This document shows positions 51,846 to 61,163 of a stretch of 64,000 nt of DNA, piece after piece (the stretch's first letter is position 1; each line of letters begins with the position of its first letter). The notes beneath the pieces were generated by a model. The model was not told where the DNA came from, ran no database searches, and was given only the letters and a program-made list of their open reading frames with translations. This stretch comes from an uncultured Bacteroidales bacterium (lineage in GTDB: Bacteria; Bacteroidota; Bacteroidia; Bacteroidales; UBA1715). The position numbers were made by a program, and so were the translations under genes. Location of the stretch: NCBI GenBank assembly GCA_937892155.1, contig CALAUG010000021.1:1-64000 (forward strand), written 5' to 3'.

Positions 51846-54230
51846 ATGCAGTACGGATATTTTGATGACGAAAGGAAAGAGTACGTTGTGACTCGTCCTG
51901 ACACTCCTCGTTCTTGGAGTAACTATTTAGGTGATGTGAACTATGGCGCATTGATTACAAACAATGCTGGTGGTTATAGTTTCTACAAATCCGCAGCTCA
52001 AGGTCGTTTCATGCGTTTCCGCCCAAATACGATTCCAATGGATCAACCGGGCCGTTATGTGTATGTTCGCGATAACGACAGCAAAGATTATTGGAGCACA
52101 GCTTGGCAACCAGTAAGCAAATCGTTGAAGGAATACGAAACAACCTGTCGTCATGGTAGCGCATATTCTATCATTGAATCAAAATATTCCGACATTGTAA
52201 TGAAATCAACGTATTTCGTGCCACTAGGCAAACAATACGAATGTTGGATGGTGAAACTTACTAACAACAGTAAGAAAACTCGTAAGTTGAGTGTGTTCAC
52301 ATACGTTGAATATGCCAGCCACTGGCAATTGTGGATGGATTTGATCAATCTTCAATATACTCAATATATTATGAAGATGTCTTTCAAAGACGGAATCATC
52401 AATCACTGTATCAATCCTCATCTTGACATTGAAGACAGAATTGATGCTGGTCAAAAGAATACATTCATCACTATGGTTGGTACCGAGGTTACAGGTTTCG
52501 ATACAGACCGCGAGAAATTTATCGGCCCTTATCGTTCATACAACAATCCTCTTGTTGTTGAACAAGGAAAATGTAATGGTTCTTTAGCTGAAGGTGACAA
52601 TGGTTGTGGTACTTTGCAGTCGGATATTACATTGAAAGCTGGCGAATCAAAAGAATTCGTCGTAATTATGGGTATCGGCCAAGGTTCAAAACAAGGTAAA
52701 AAAGCACAAAAAGAAATCCCTTCGTATGCAGTTGCAGAAAAAGAATTCAACAAATTGGTTGAATACTGGCACAATCGTATTCAAGGAATGACAGTTAAGA
52801 CTCCTGATGCTGAATTTAACAGCCAAATCAATATGTGGAGTCCATTCAACTGTTTGATGACATATTCTTGGAGCCGTGCTGCAAGTTTGGTTTACAGTGG
52901 TGAACGTGATGGTCTTGGCTACCGTGATACAGTTCAAGATATGTTGGGCGTTCTTCCTGTAATTACGAAAGAAGTTACCGAACGTTTGGAATTAATGATT
53001 ACTGGTCAGGAATCTAACGGTGGTGCTATGCCTGTTGTTAAACCATTCGACCACACTCCAGGTAAAATGCCAAAAACAGCTGACGAAGATTATCGTTCAG
53101 ATGACTGTATGTGGTTGTTCAACACAATTCCTGCATACGTTAAGGAAACTGGCGATTTGAAATTCTACGATAAAGTACTTCCTTTCTCTGATAAGGGTGA
53201 GGCTACAGTTCTTGGTCACTTGCGCCGTGCTATCGAATTTAACCTTGAAAGAGAAGGCGCTCATGGTCTTCCTTGCGGTTTGAAAGCAGACTGGAACGAC
53301 TGCTTAGTACTTGGTCAAAAAGGTGAAACTACTTTCGTTGCTTTCCAATTGCGTTATGCGTTGAAGACTTACGCAGAAATCTGCGAAATGAAGTCAATGC
53401 CTAAGGAAGTTGAATGGGCAAATAAAGAAATGAAGAAACTTGATGCAGCTATCGAAAAATATGCTTGGGACGGCGAATGGTTCGTACGTGCATACAACGA
53501 AGCTGGTGAAGTTTACGGTTCTAAGAAATCAGCAGAAGGTCAAATTTGGTTGAACCCACAATCTTGGTCGGTTTACAGTGGTTATGCAACTGGTAAACGT
53601 GCTGATGTTGTTTTGAATTCCGTAAATAAGAAATTGGCAACAGAACACGGAGTTATGTTGGTAACAAAACCATATATCAAAACAGATCTTTCTGCAATCA
53701 AAGCTCCATTGTTCATTCCTGGTATGAAGGAAAATGGTGCTATTTTCCAACACCCACAAGGATGGATTGTAATTGCTGAAACATTGCGTGGAAATGGTGA
53801 AAATGCTTACAAATATTTCCGTGCTTATATGCCAGCAGCTTACAATACGAAAGCTGAAATCCGTGAAATTGAACCATACGTTTATGCTCAATCAACGAAT
53901 AGTAAATTCAACACACGTTTCGGTTCATCTCGTTTGCCTTGGTTGACAGGTGCTGCAACATGGTCTTATTATGCTGCAACAAACCATATTATGGGTGTTC
54001 AACCAGATTATGATGGTTTGATTATTGATCCATGTGTTCCAAAATCATGGAAAGATTTCGGCATGACACGTCGTTTCCGTGGAAAAATGCTTGACATCAC
54101 AGTAAAGAATCCAAAAGGCGTTCAAAAAGGTGTTAAATCAATCACAATCAACGGAGAAAAGGTAAAAGGAAATAAGATTCCAATGAGTAAAATCAAAGCT
54201 CAAAACACTGTAGAAGTTGTAATGGGATAA
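51846..54230 (+). CDS. GH94 family beta-glycoside phosphorylase (cellobiose/chitobiose phosphorylase type)
   Basis: 794 residues. N-terminal beta-sandwich (QYGYFDDERKEYVVTRPDTP, to about 270), linker and (alpha/alpha)6 barrel with the general acid in ADWNDC (Asp485), then a C-terminal jelly roll. GH94 enzymes split beta-1,4 disaccharides with phosphate, giving a sugar 1-phosphate and saving ATP. The active-site loop reads RDGLGYRDTVQD; the cellobiose phosphorylases I recall have GIGFRDSNQD there, so the substrate could be cellobiose or a GlcNAc disaccharide. No signal peptide, so cytoplasmic; no sugar transporter adjacent. Own promoter and terminator. Confidence 0.9.
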   Translation: MQYGYFDDERKEYVVTRPDTPRSWSNYLGDVNYGALITNNAGGYSFYKSAAQGRFMRFRPNTIPMDQPGRYVYVRDNDSKDYWSTAWQPVSKSLKEYETTCRHGSAYSIIESKYSDIVMKSTYFVPLGKQYECWMVKLTNNSKKTRKLSVFTYVEYASHWQLWMDLINLQYTQYIMKMSFKDGIINHCINPHLDIEDRIDAGQKNTFITMVGTEVTGFDTDREKFIGPYRSYNNPLVVEQGKCNGSLAEGDNGCGTLQSDITLKAGESKEFVVIMGIGQGSKQGKKAQKEIPSYAVAEKEFNKLVEYWHNRIQGMTVKTPDAEFNSQINMWSPFNCLMTYSWSRAASLVYSGERDGLGYRDTVQDMLGVLPVITKEVTERLELMITGQESNGGAMPVVKPFDHTPGKMPKTADEDYRSDDCMWLFNTIPAYVKETGDLKFYDKVLPFSDKGEATVLGHLRRAIEFNLEREGAHGLPCGLKADWNDCLVLGQKGETTFVAFQLRYALKTYAEICEMKSMPKEVEWANKEMKKLDAAIEKYAWDGEWFVRAYNEAGEVYGSKKSAEGQIWLNPQSWSVYSGYATGKRADVVLNSVNKKLATEHGVMLVTKPYIKTDLSAIKAPLFIPGMKENGAIFQHPQGWIVIAETLRGNGENAYKYFRAYMPAAYNTKAEIREIEPYVYAQSTNSKFNTRFGSSRLPWLTGAATWSYYAATNHIMGVQPDYDGLIIDPCVPKSWKDFGMTRRFRGKMLDITVKNPKGVQKGVKSITINGEKVKGNKIPMSKIKAQNTVEVVMG

Positions 54231-54251
54231 TACGATTTTAGAATGATAGAG

Positions 54252-54288
54252 AAGCGGCGAAACCTTTTGATTTCGCCGCTTTTTTTTG
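54252..54288 (+). terminator. Rho-independent terminator of the GH94 gene
   Basis: Eleven-bp perfect stem AAGCGGCGAAA (54252-54262) / TTTCGCCGCTT (54271-54281), 8-nt loop, eight T follow. Confidence 0.94.
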
Positions 54289-54325
54289 TTTGTCAGTTGT
54301 ATGTTTCAAAAATAAAGAGACTGGT

Positions 54326-55012
54326 TTATATAAACAAAATTCCTCCGCCGTCGTACAGGTTGCCGTCGTGTAATTCCATAATGTCGAGTCCGTGTTTGTG
54401 TATGAAGTTTTCTATCGCTTTTCCTTCGGAATGGTTGGCGAGCGAGCCGTTTATGTAAATCGTTTTACCATGTTTTCCCATGCAGCCTCCAATAAATCCG
54501 TATTGATAGGGTGGTAATTCTATTCCTCGTGGACTGACGAACAAACATTCGCAATTATTTGATTCTAAGTTCTTTTGAATGTTTGCGTCGGAAGTTATAA
54601 ATGCACCTTCTGATATTGCAATTAAGTTGCATCTTGTGTATGCTTGGTTTACAGAAATATAGTTTTTCCTCTCGTTAGTTCGCAATATTTGTTTATCGGT
54701 GTGTCCTTGTTTGTGGATAATATAAGATTTTGTTACAACGCAATTGTATGGCGTAGAATTGATTACATCGCTGCCAACGGGTGTTTCTCCAACAGTGTAT
54801 GAAATTGATTCCAATTCTTTCAAAATAGCATTGGGTAGGTTGGGGGCGACAACCAATGTGTCTCCTTGACAGAAAAATATATCAGGATGTCCTGCTATTG
54901 CATCGTATGTGATATCTTCGGTTAAGAATGGAATCACACGGAATTGCTCGGAAAGTTTGTCTATGGCTTTCTGTGGACTGCGTGCATCAATTATGGCAAT
55001 AGGTGAATTCAT
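54326..55012 (-). CDS. GME-fold family protein (DUF6873-like)
   Basis: 228 residues. The pattern ISVNQAYTRCNLIAISEGAF, then SPRGIELPPYQYGFIGGCMG and ELHDGNLYDGGG matches the DUF6873 proteins, a branch of the guanidino-group-modifying fold (amidinotransferase/deiminase). The conserved His/Asp/Cys catalytic set is not obvious apart from GGCMG, so activity is unknown. Its start overlaps the end of the radical SAM gene by 26 bp, implying translational coupling and a common process. Confidence 0.65.
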   Translation of the reverse strand: MNSPIAIIDARSPQKAIDKLSEQFRVIPFLTEDITYDAIAGHPDIFFCQGDTLVVAPNLPNAILKELESISYTVGETPVGSDVINSTPYNCVVTKSYIIHKQGHTDKQILRTNERKNYISVNQAYTRCNLIAISEGAFITSDANIQKNLESNNCECLFVSPRGIELPPYQYGFIGGCMGKHGKTIYINGSLANHSEGKAIENFIHKHGLDIMELHDGNLYDGGGILFI

Positions 55013-55997
55013 ATCCGTGCAGAATTGGATCGGTTTTGAAGGTTACCGAATGGAATGTTTTGAGTAGTTCATTCCGGTTCTTTGAATTGTAACCGATGGC
55101 GTTGTTTATCTCTTCTTCGCTAATGAAAATTGTGAGATTTGCATTAGCGCATTTATCTTGCATTAATGGAGATAACTTGTCAAACCATATCTCCGACAAT
55201 ACTAGTTCCTTGAACGAAGGATGGAAAGGGCCAGCCAGTAAATATTTATTGGAAGCAAAATCTTTGTTGGGATGTAATCCGACTTTGAGTATGGTTACAT
55301 TATTTTGAAGGAATAAGGAATAGATTTCTTTTGTCCATTGAATTGCTTCGCCAAGTGGTAGTGCCTGATATTTCCCTTGTTTGTACAATGTGGCGAGTGG
55401 CGTGTCGGTGACGACCAATGTTGGATAAATTCTGGTTGTTTTTGCTCCGAATGCAATTATGTCGTGTGCAGTTTGCAGTGCGATTTCGTGTGTGTCGCCG
55501 GGAAGTCCGAGCATCATTTGTAAACCGAGATTGAAGCCGTTTTCATTTATTTTTTGTGACGCAATTCGTATGGCTTCTCTGTTATGACCACGGCCAGAAC
55601 GTTGCAGTACAGTGTCATTTGTGGATTGTGCGCCCAATTCTATGTCGCGCACTTTGTAGTGTTTCAATAATTGCAAGATTTCGTCGGTGATATAATCCGG
55701 GCGGGTAGAAAGTCGTATTCCAGAAACTTGTCCCGATTCAATATATGGTTGTGCAACACGCAGATAAGATTCCTGAATATCTATTGGTAAGCCCGTGAAA
55801 CTTCCACCGAAAAAAGCAATCTGCACGTCGTAATTTTGGGGAATTGTTTTTAGATTCCTTTTGATTATTTCATCGGTTTCTTGCAGAGTGGGAACGTGGT
55901 CCTGCGAACTAATGTGGTTTTGGTTGCAGAAAATACAACGATGCGGACAAGCCAACTGTGGCAAAAAAATAGGAATGTTTGCGTGGTTGCTATTCAT
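54987..55997 (-). CDS. Radical SAM protein (Elp3-like branch)
   Basis: 336 residues. The [4Fe-4S]/SAM motif is CPHRCIFC (Cys17, Cys21, Cys24; CxxxCxxC), followed by AFFGGSFTGLP (about 61-71), a GGE-like SAM-binding strand, and RIYPTLVVTDTPLA (about 190-203). It resembles the radical SAM half of elongator protein 3 / oxygen-independent coproporphyrinogen oxidase-like proteins of the TIGR01212/COG1243 type, without the acetyltransferase half. Possibly a tRNA-modifying enzyme. Start overlaps the mutS2 stop by 1 bp; downstream gene overlaps by 26 bp. Confidence 0.82.
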   Translation of the reverse strand: MNSNHANIPIFLPQLACPHRCIFCNQNHISSQDHVPTLQETDEIIKRNLKTIPQNYDVQIAFFGGSFTGLPIDIQESYLRVAQPYIESGQVSGIRLSTRPDYITDEILQLLKHYKVRDIELGAQSTNDTVLQRSGRGHNREAIRIASQKINENGFNLGLQMMLGLPGDTHEIALQTAHDIIAFGAKTTRIYPTLVVTDTPLATLYKQGKYQALPLGEAIQWTKEIYSLFLQNNVTILKVGLHPNKDFASNKYLLAGPFHPSFKELVLSEIWFDKLSPLMQDKCANANLTIFISEEEINNAIGYNSKNRNELLKTFHSVTFKTDPILHGYEFTYCHN

Positions 55998-58399
55998 TAG
56001 TATAGTTTCACTATTGTTATTCCGTCGCCACCCATTTCTATTGGCGCATCATCGCACGATTCAACAAAACTGACTGTGTTTAAATATTCACGGATAAGTT
56101 TCCGCAAAATGCCGTAGCCTTTGCCGTGCAATATTTCCACGTGTTTGATTTGAAGCATGTTTGCTGTTTCGATAAAGTCTTTTACTTGATATAAGGCTTC
56201 ATCTCCGCGTATGCCACGCAAATCAAGATGTGGTTTGAATGTTTTTCGTTTTTCCGAAATGTTTTGTATGGTTGAGGCAACGACAACTGTCTGTGTATTG
56301 ATTTTCGGTTTGCTTGCTGGTTCAAGTGTGTTGATTTTTACGGTCATTTTTAGGTTTCCGAACAAAACTACTGCTTGTTTACCGTCAAATTCCAATATTT
56401 CTCCCGATGTTGTTTGTCCTTTAATTTTGACAAAACTTCCGATTGCTAATTCTTTGTCGTTCAATGGTTTGTTGGAACTTTGGACTTTGTTCGCATTGTG
56501 AATGTTTGCAGTCTTTTGTCGTGTTTTGTCTATAAATGTGCGTAACTCTTCTCTGGCTTGTTTGGTCGTTTCTTTTTCGGCTTGCGATTCCTTAATAACA
56601 CGGATGGTTTGTTCAATTTGTTTGTTTGCGGAATCTAAAACAGCATTGATTTCTCGTTCGGTGTCTTCAATGATTTCTTGTCGCTTTTCGTTGATTTTCT
56701 TGAGTTTGAGCGAATATTCCGTTTTGAGGTTTTCTAGTTGTATTTCTTGTTTTTTGAGTTCGTCTTTTTTCTTATAGACGTATTGTTTTTCAATTTCAAG
56801 TTTCTTCAGGTTTTCGTCAAAATCAATATGTTCTTGTTTGATTTTTGTTTTCGCTTTGTCTAGTGTGCTTTGTGGCAATCCGATTGAGCGTGCAATTTCA
56901 AAAGCAAACGAGTTTCCTGCCGATCCCATACGAAGTTTGTAGAGTGGCTTCATATTTTCCATGTCAAACAGCATTGCGCCGTTTATCAGTCCTTTGAGCG
57001 ACGATGCGGTGTGTTTCAGGTTGCTGTAGTGGGTGGTGATTATACCGAAGGCTCCTTTGGCGTTGAGTGTTTCCAACACGCTTTCTGCGATTGCGCCACC
57101 TAAAATCGGTTCGGTTCCGGTTCCGAATTCATCTATCGCAAGCATTGTTTTGCTGTTTGCTTGCTCAAGAAATATTTTCATGTTGAGCAAGTGCGATGAA
57201 TATGTACTGAGGTCATTTTCAATTGATTGCTCGTCGCCAATGTCTATGAGCAGATTGTTGAATATGCTCATTCTACTTTGACTTTCGGCAGGAATAGGCA
57301 ATCCGCATTGAAACATATATTGCAATAAAATGACCGTTTTCATGCATACGGATTTTCCGCCTGCATTTGGGCCGGAAATGACAATGATTCTCTGTGATTT
57401 GTTTAGTACAATATGAAGTGGAATAACTTCTTTGTTGCTTTTCTTGAATGCCAAAAACAGCAACGGATGTCGTGCCCGTACGAGTGAAAGTTCCTGTTCG
57501 TTGGAAATTTCTGGAATTTGTGCTTCAATATCTATTGAAAATCGTGCTTTCGCATTAATTGCATCGATTGTCCCAAGAAAATCGTACGCACACTCAACGT
57601 CGGTAAGGTACGGACGGATTTCAGCAGTTGCTTCGCGAAGTATGCGAATAATCTCTTTTTGTTCCTCGAACTCTAAATTCGCAATTGCGTTGTTTGTCTC
57701 GAAAGCTTCGACAGGTTCTACAAACGATGTTTTTCCCGTAGAAGATTCGTCGTGTACAATTCCTTGGATTTTACGTTTGTATGTGCTGTTGAGTGGAAGT
57801 ACCAATCGACCGTCGCGAACGGAAAGTTCGGAATCTTGTTCAATCCAGCCTTCCTGACGGGCAATTGCCAATTTTTGCGACATTATTTTACTGATTATGC
57901 GTCGCTTTTGGGAAATTTCGCTACGGATTTCCACCAATTTAGGTGATGCGTTATCTTTAAGATTCCCGTTAGAATCGACAATTCTGTCGATTGTTCTGCA
58001 AATTTCTTTTGAAACTTCTATAGGTTCCGACAAGGCAAAAAGTGCAGGAAATCGTTCTTGATTTTTATTGAAAAACGAGGTTATTTCCTGAATTTCCAGC
58101 AATGATTTTCGAAGAACGTGTAATTCGTTTGCCAGTAGGTAGGTTCCCTCAGGTTTTATTCGTGTAATTGCATCGTAAATGTTTGAAAATGATGGAGTGG
58201 GAAAGTCTTGCTCGGCCACAATAATTTCCATCATTTCCTTAACTTGTTGCAGCCAATCTTGGATTGTGTACTTGTCTATCGAAAATGATAATTCTGAAAT
58301 TTGTTTTTTCCCAATTTCGCAATGACATTTGGAAATGAGTATTTCACGGATTTCGGAAAAACCGATTTTATGTTCAATGCTATTCGGATAGACTGACAT
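55997..58399 (-). CDS. mutS2: MutS2 endonuclease/ribosome-rescue ATPase
   Basis: 800 residues: MutS core and lever (to about 310), ABC ATPase with Walker A GPNAGGKSV (about 346-354) and Walker B LAIDEFGTGTEP (about 420-431), a long coiled coil (about 520-640) and a C-terminal Smr nuclease domain (about 725-800; LDLRGIRGDEALYQ and HGKGYGILR). No mismatch-recognition N-domain, as usual for MutS2. Family roles are suppression of recombination and splitting of collided ribosomes. The downstream radical SAM gene overlaps by 1 bp; mnmE lies 8 bp upstream. Confidence 0.95.
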   Translation of the reverse strand: MSVYPNSIEHKIGFSEIREILISKCHCEIGKKQISELSFSIDKYTIQDWLQQVKEMMEIIVAEQDFPTPSFSNIYDAITRIKPEGTYLLANELHVLRKSLLEIQEITSFFNKNQERFPALFALSEPIEVSKEICRTIDRIVDSNGNLKDNASPKLVEIRSEISQKRRIISKIMSQKLAIARQEGWIEQDSELSVRDGRLVLPLNSTYKRKIQGIVHDESSTGKTSFVEPVEAFETNNAIANLEFEEQKEIIRILREATAEIRPYLTDVECAYDFLGTIDAINAKARFSIDIEAQIPEISNEQELSLVRARHPLLFLAFKKSNKEVIPLHIVLNKSQRIIVISGPNAGGKSVCMKTVILLQYMFQCGLPIPAESQSRMSIFNNLLIDIGDEQSIENDLSTYSSHLLNMKIFLEQANSKTMLAIDEFGTGTEPILGGAIAESVLETLNAKGAFGIITTHYSNLKHTASSLKGLINGAMLFDMENMKPLYKLRMGSAGNSFAFEIARSIGLPQSTLDKAKTKIKQEHIDFDENLKKLEIEKQYVYKKKDELKKQEIQLENLKTEYSLKLKKINEKRQEIIEDTEREINAVLDSANKQIEQTIRVIKESQAEKETTKQAREELRTFIDKTRQKTANIHNANKVQSSNKPLNDKELAIGSFVKIKGQTTSGEILEFDGKQAVVLFGNLKMTVKINTLEPASKPKINTQTVVVASTIQNISEKRKTFKPHLDLRGIRGDEALYQVKDFIETANMLQIKHVEILHGKGYGILRKLIREYLNTVSFVESCDDAPIEMGGDGITIVKLY

Positions 58400-58407
58400 T
58401 TTGCTGA

Positions 58408-59808
58408 TTATTTGCCCACGCAGAATTTACTAAAAATGTTGCCTAGCATTTCTTCTTCGTTGATCTCGCCAACAATGGAGCCAATGTAGAACAATACTTG
58501 CCTTAATTCAAGGCTTATTAAATCGTTGGTGAGACCGTTTTCAAATCCTTCGTTTATGTTGTGTAAAGATTCCAATGCTTTTTGCAGTGCTTCAAAATGA
58601 CGTGCGTTTGTAACAATAGCATCGTCTTGGGAAATTTTTCCTGCATTTATGGCTGTTAGAAGTTTATCTATGAGTTCATCAATATTTGTTTGCTCTTTTG
58701 CTGAAATATATATCAGTGCGTCATTTTGGGATAATCCTTTGAAATCGTTTACGTTATATTTAGACTGATAGTCTGGTGCGATATCTATTTTGTTGATTAT
58801 CACAAAGATTGTTTTGTCGCCAGCGTGTCGCTTAACGGAAGAAATTGTTTCTTGTAAGGTTGCTGGATCTGCTGTTGCATCGGCCAAAACGAAAATAAAC
58901 GAGGCTTTGTCTATATTTTCAAATGTCTTTTTTATGCCGATTTGTTCTATTTCGTTGTCGGTTTCACGGATTCCAGCAGTATCAATAAAACGGAATGAAA
59001 CACCGCCAATTACAATCGTGTCTTCTATAACATCGCGTGTTGTTCCTGGAATAGACGAAACAATTGCTTTATCTTCGTTTAAAATGGCGTTCAGCAAGGT
59101 TGATTTACCTACGTTAGGCTCACCGACGATACAAACAGGTACGCCTTGTTTTATGGCGTTCCCAAGTTTGAATGAGTGTACGAGTTTCTCAACTCTATTC
59201 GTGAGGTCTGCACAGATGTTTGTCAGTTGCGTGCGGTCGGCAAATTCTAAATCCTCTTCACTGAAATCAAGTTCCAATTCTAATAAAGATAAGAAGTTGA
59301 GTAGTATTTCCCGTAAGTCTTTTAACTCTTTCGCATAGCCACCTTTCATTTGCGACATTGCTAAATTGTGCGATGCGGCAGAACTGGATGCAATTAAGTC
59401 GGCTACGGCTTCAGCTTGTGAAAGATCTAATTTCTTGTTTAAAAATGCCCGTTGCGTAAATTCTCCCGGGTGAGCCAATCGTGCTCCATTTTTTATGAGT
59501 AGATTTAAAATCTCGTTTTGAATGTAGGTTGAGGCGTGACAGTTTATTTCTGCCGAATCTTCGCCAGTATATGAATTTGGAGCATTGAAAATAGATACCA
59601 AAACAGAATCTATTATATGGTTTCCGTCTTTTATTTCTCCGTATGTAAGCTTATAACCAATATTTTGCCAATTGTCTGATTCTCTGTATGGCTTGAATAT
59701 GCGAAGAATGATATTTTTTGTGTCTTCTCCGCTAATTCGTATAATGGAAATGGCACCCTTGCCTTGTGCGGTAGCAATGGCACAAATAGTATTTGATTCA
59801 ACAATCAT
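58408..59808 (-). CDS. mnmE: tRNA modification GTPase
   Basis: 466 residues. N-terminal formyl-THF-binding domain, helical domain, inserted GTPase domain with G1 GEPNVGKST (about 229-237), G3 DTAG (about 276) and G4 NKID (about 340), and the C-terminal FCVGK that carries the catalytic cysteine. With MnmG it makes the 5-carboxymethylaminomethyl group on wobble uridine of tRNAs. Its start overlaps the LysE-type gene stop by 4 bp; mutS2 follows after 8 bp. Confidence 0.97.
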   Translation of the reverse strand: MIVESNTICAIATAQGKGAISIIRISGEDTKNIILRIFKPYRESDNWQNIGYKLTYGEIKDGNHIIDSVLVSIFNAPNSYTGEDSAEINCHASTYIQNEILNLLIKNGARLAHPGEFTQRAFLNKKLDLSQAEAVADLIASSSAASHNLAMSQMKGGYAKELKDLREILLNFLSLLELELDFSEEDLEFADRTQLTNICADLTNRVEKLVHSFKLGNAIKQGVPVCIVGEPNVGKSTLLNAILNEDKAIVSSIPGTTRDVIEDTIVIGGVSFRFIDTAGIRETDNEIEQIGIKKTFENIDKASFIFVLADATADPATLQETISSVKRHAGDKTIFVIINKIDIAPDYQSKYNVNDFKGLSQNDALIYISAKEQTNIDELIDKLLTAINAGKISQDDAIVTNARHFEALQKALESLHNINEGFENGLTNDLISLELRQVLFYIGSIVGEINEEEMLGNIFSKFCVGK

Positions 59809-60476
59809 TTGTTGTTTTTTAATATTGGTACGTTAGTGTTGTCTAATTTTTCCTCAACAGGAGAGAAGGCGTTGTATGCAGCAAACAAACCAAATAAAAC
59901 GATTAATATGCCGGCAATTTTGTTAATGTAAAATATGACACGCAGTCTAAAGTATTTTCTGAAGATATTGACAAATGTTGACAATACAAACCAAATACTG
60001 ATTGCTCCACAAAAGATACCCGAAAGTAGGAGACCAAGTGACATGAAATTGTCTTGTACCATACCCAAACTGGCAAATACAATACCATAGAAAATTATAG
60101 TAATTGGATTAGTAATCGTCAATACAAACACAGAGAAAAAATCAGATATAAGATTGGATTGCTTGTATTTGTATGCTCTTACTTGTTTAATCGTATTACG
60201 GAAAAACATTCGTAATCCGAGTGCAATTAGTATAAGTGCACCGACAAGCATAATGTACAATCGTTGTTCTTGGAAGAAATCTGAAACCATGGTAAGACCA
60301 AACCCTGCAATACTTGCAAATAGAGTGTCGGCGCAGGCAGCACCTAAGCCAGATATGAAACCTGAGAGTCTTCCTTGCTGTAAAGTTCTTTGAATACAAA
60401 GTACGCCAATTGGTCCCATTGGTATCGAGACAAATAGACCGATTAAAATACCTTGTATGAATAAGTTTGTCAGCAT
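59805..60476 (-). CDS. LysE family amino-acid exporter
   Basis: 223 residues with about six membrane helices. N-terminal GILIGLFVSIPMGPIGVLC and GFISGLGAACADTLFA are LysE/RhtB landmarks. It probably exports an amino acid or small metabolite; substrate unknown. ATG at 60474-60476, 39 bp after nadD stop; overlaps mnmE by 4 bp. Operon order is nadD, lysE-like, mnmE, mutS2, radical SAM, GME-fold gene. Confidence 0.88.
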   Translation of the reverse strand: MLTNLFIQGILIGLFVSIPMGPIGVLCIQRTLQQGRLSGFISGLGAACADTLFASIAGFGLTMVSDFFQEQRLYIMLVGALILIALGLRMFFRNTIKQVRAYKYKQSNLISDFFSVFVLTITNPITIIFYGIVFASLGMVQDNFMSLGLLLSGIFCGAISIWFVLSTFVNIFRKYFRLRVIFYINKIAGILIVLFGLFAAYNAFSPVEEKLDNTNVPILKNNK

Positions 60477-60515
60477 ATTCTTTTAAACACGCAATAATAC
60501 GATTTTCTCTCTAAA

Positions 60516-61103
60516 TTAGTGTGCTGTTGATTTGTAAAAATTCATTTCGTCCAAATATTTCCATGCAGCCTGTGGCATAAATCCTTGTACGTTTTTTCCG
60601 TCTTTTATGCATTGCCGTATAAAACTTGAAGAAATTTCCATTAACGGGGCTTGTATGGCTCGTATGTTTTGTTTGTTTTGAAATTCCTCAGGAATGGAAT
60701 AACCAGGGCGTTGGTACACATAAATAGTGTAATTTTCCATTATCTTTTGATAATTTTTCCATTTGGAAAACGACTGTATGTTGTCGCCACCCATGATGAG
60801 TGAAAACGTATGCTGTGGATATTGTGCTTCTAAATGTGCCAGTGTATTAACGGTGTATGATGGTTGTGGTAATTTAAATTCCACAGACGATGCACGTAGG
60901 TGAGGAATGTCTTCTATTGCAAGTTCAACCATGTGAAGACGCTGATAATCATCTAATAGCGTTTTTTTTTCTTTTAGCGGATTTTGTGGAGAAACCACAA
61001 ACCAAAGTTCGTCAATAGGTGAGAATTCCAATAGGTAATTCGCAATCACCAAATGACCAACATGTATTGGATTGAAAGAGCCGAAATAAAGTCCAATTTC
61101 CAT
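60516..61103 (-). CDS. nadD: Nicotinate-nucleotide adenylyltransferase
   Basis: 195 residues from ATG 61101-61103; a longer frame to 61142 would start inside a terminator hairpin and is rejected. GLYFGSFNPIHVGHL (about 3-17) is the nucleotidyltransferase motif with both catalytic His, and ISSSFIRQ (about 164-171) is the second signature. It adenylates nicotinate mononucleotide in NAD synthesis. The terminator of the preceding gene ends directly before the ATG, which makes its mode of transcription interesting. Confidence 0.94.
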   Translation of the reverse strand: MEIGLYFGSFNPIHVGHLVIANYLLEFSPIDELWFVVSPQNPLKEKKTLLDDYQRLHMVELAIEDIPHLRASSVEFKLPQPSYTVNTLAHLEAQYPQHTFSLIMGGDNIQSFSKWKNYQKIMENYTIYVYQRPGYSIPEEFQNKQNIRAIQAPLMEISSSFIRQCIKDGKNVQGFMPQAAWKYLDEMNFYKSTAH

Positions 61104-61104
61104 A

Positions 61105-61144
61105 AGAAAAAAAATGCTGTCTATGAGTGTCATAAACAGCATTT
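61105..61144 (-). terminator. Rho-independent terminator abutting nadD
   Basis: Hairpin of 9 bp (61112-61120 with 61136-61144) plus 5 inner bp (TATGA 61122-61126 / TCATA 61130-61134), 3-nt loop; U-tract of nine from the A-run 61105-61113 on the minus strand. It ends the zinc-ribbon gene and its U-tract stops 2 bp before the nadD ATG. Confidence 0.9.
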
Positions 61145-61163
61145 GAGAATTTTAACAATATTT

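Noticed and set aside
58790..59338. 182-codon frame on the plus strand inside mnmE
   Set aside because: Fully contained in a clear conserved gene on the other strand; composition is that of an antisense shadow.
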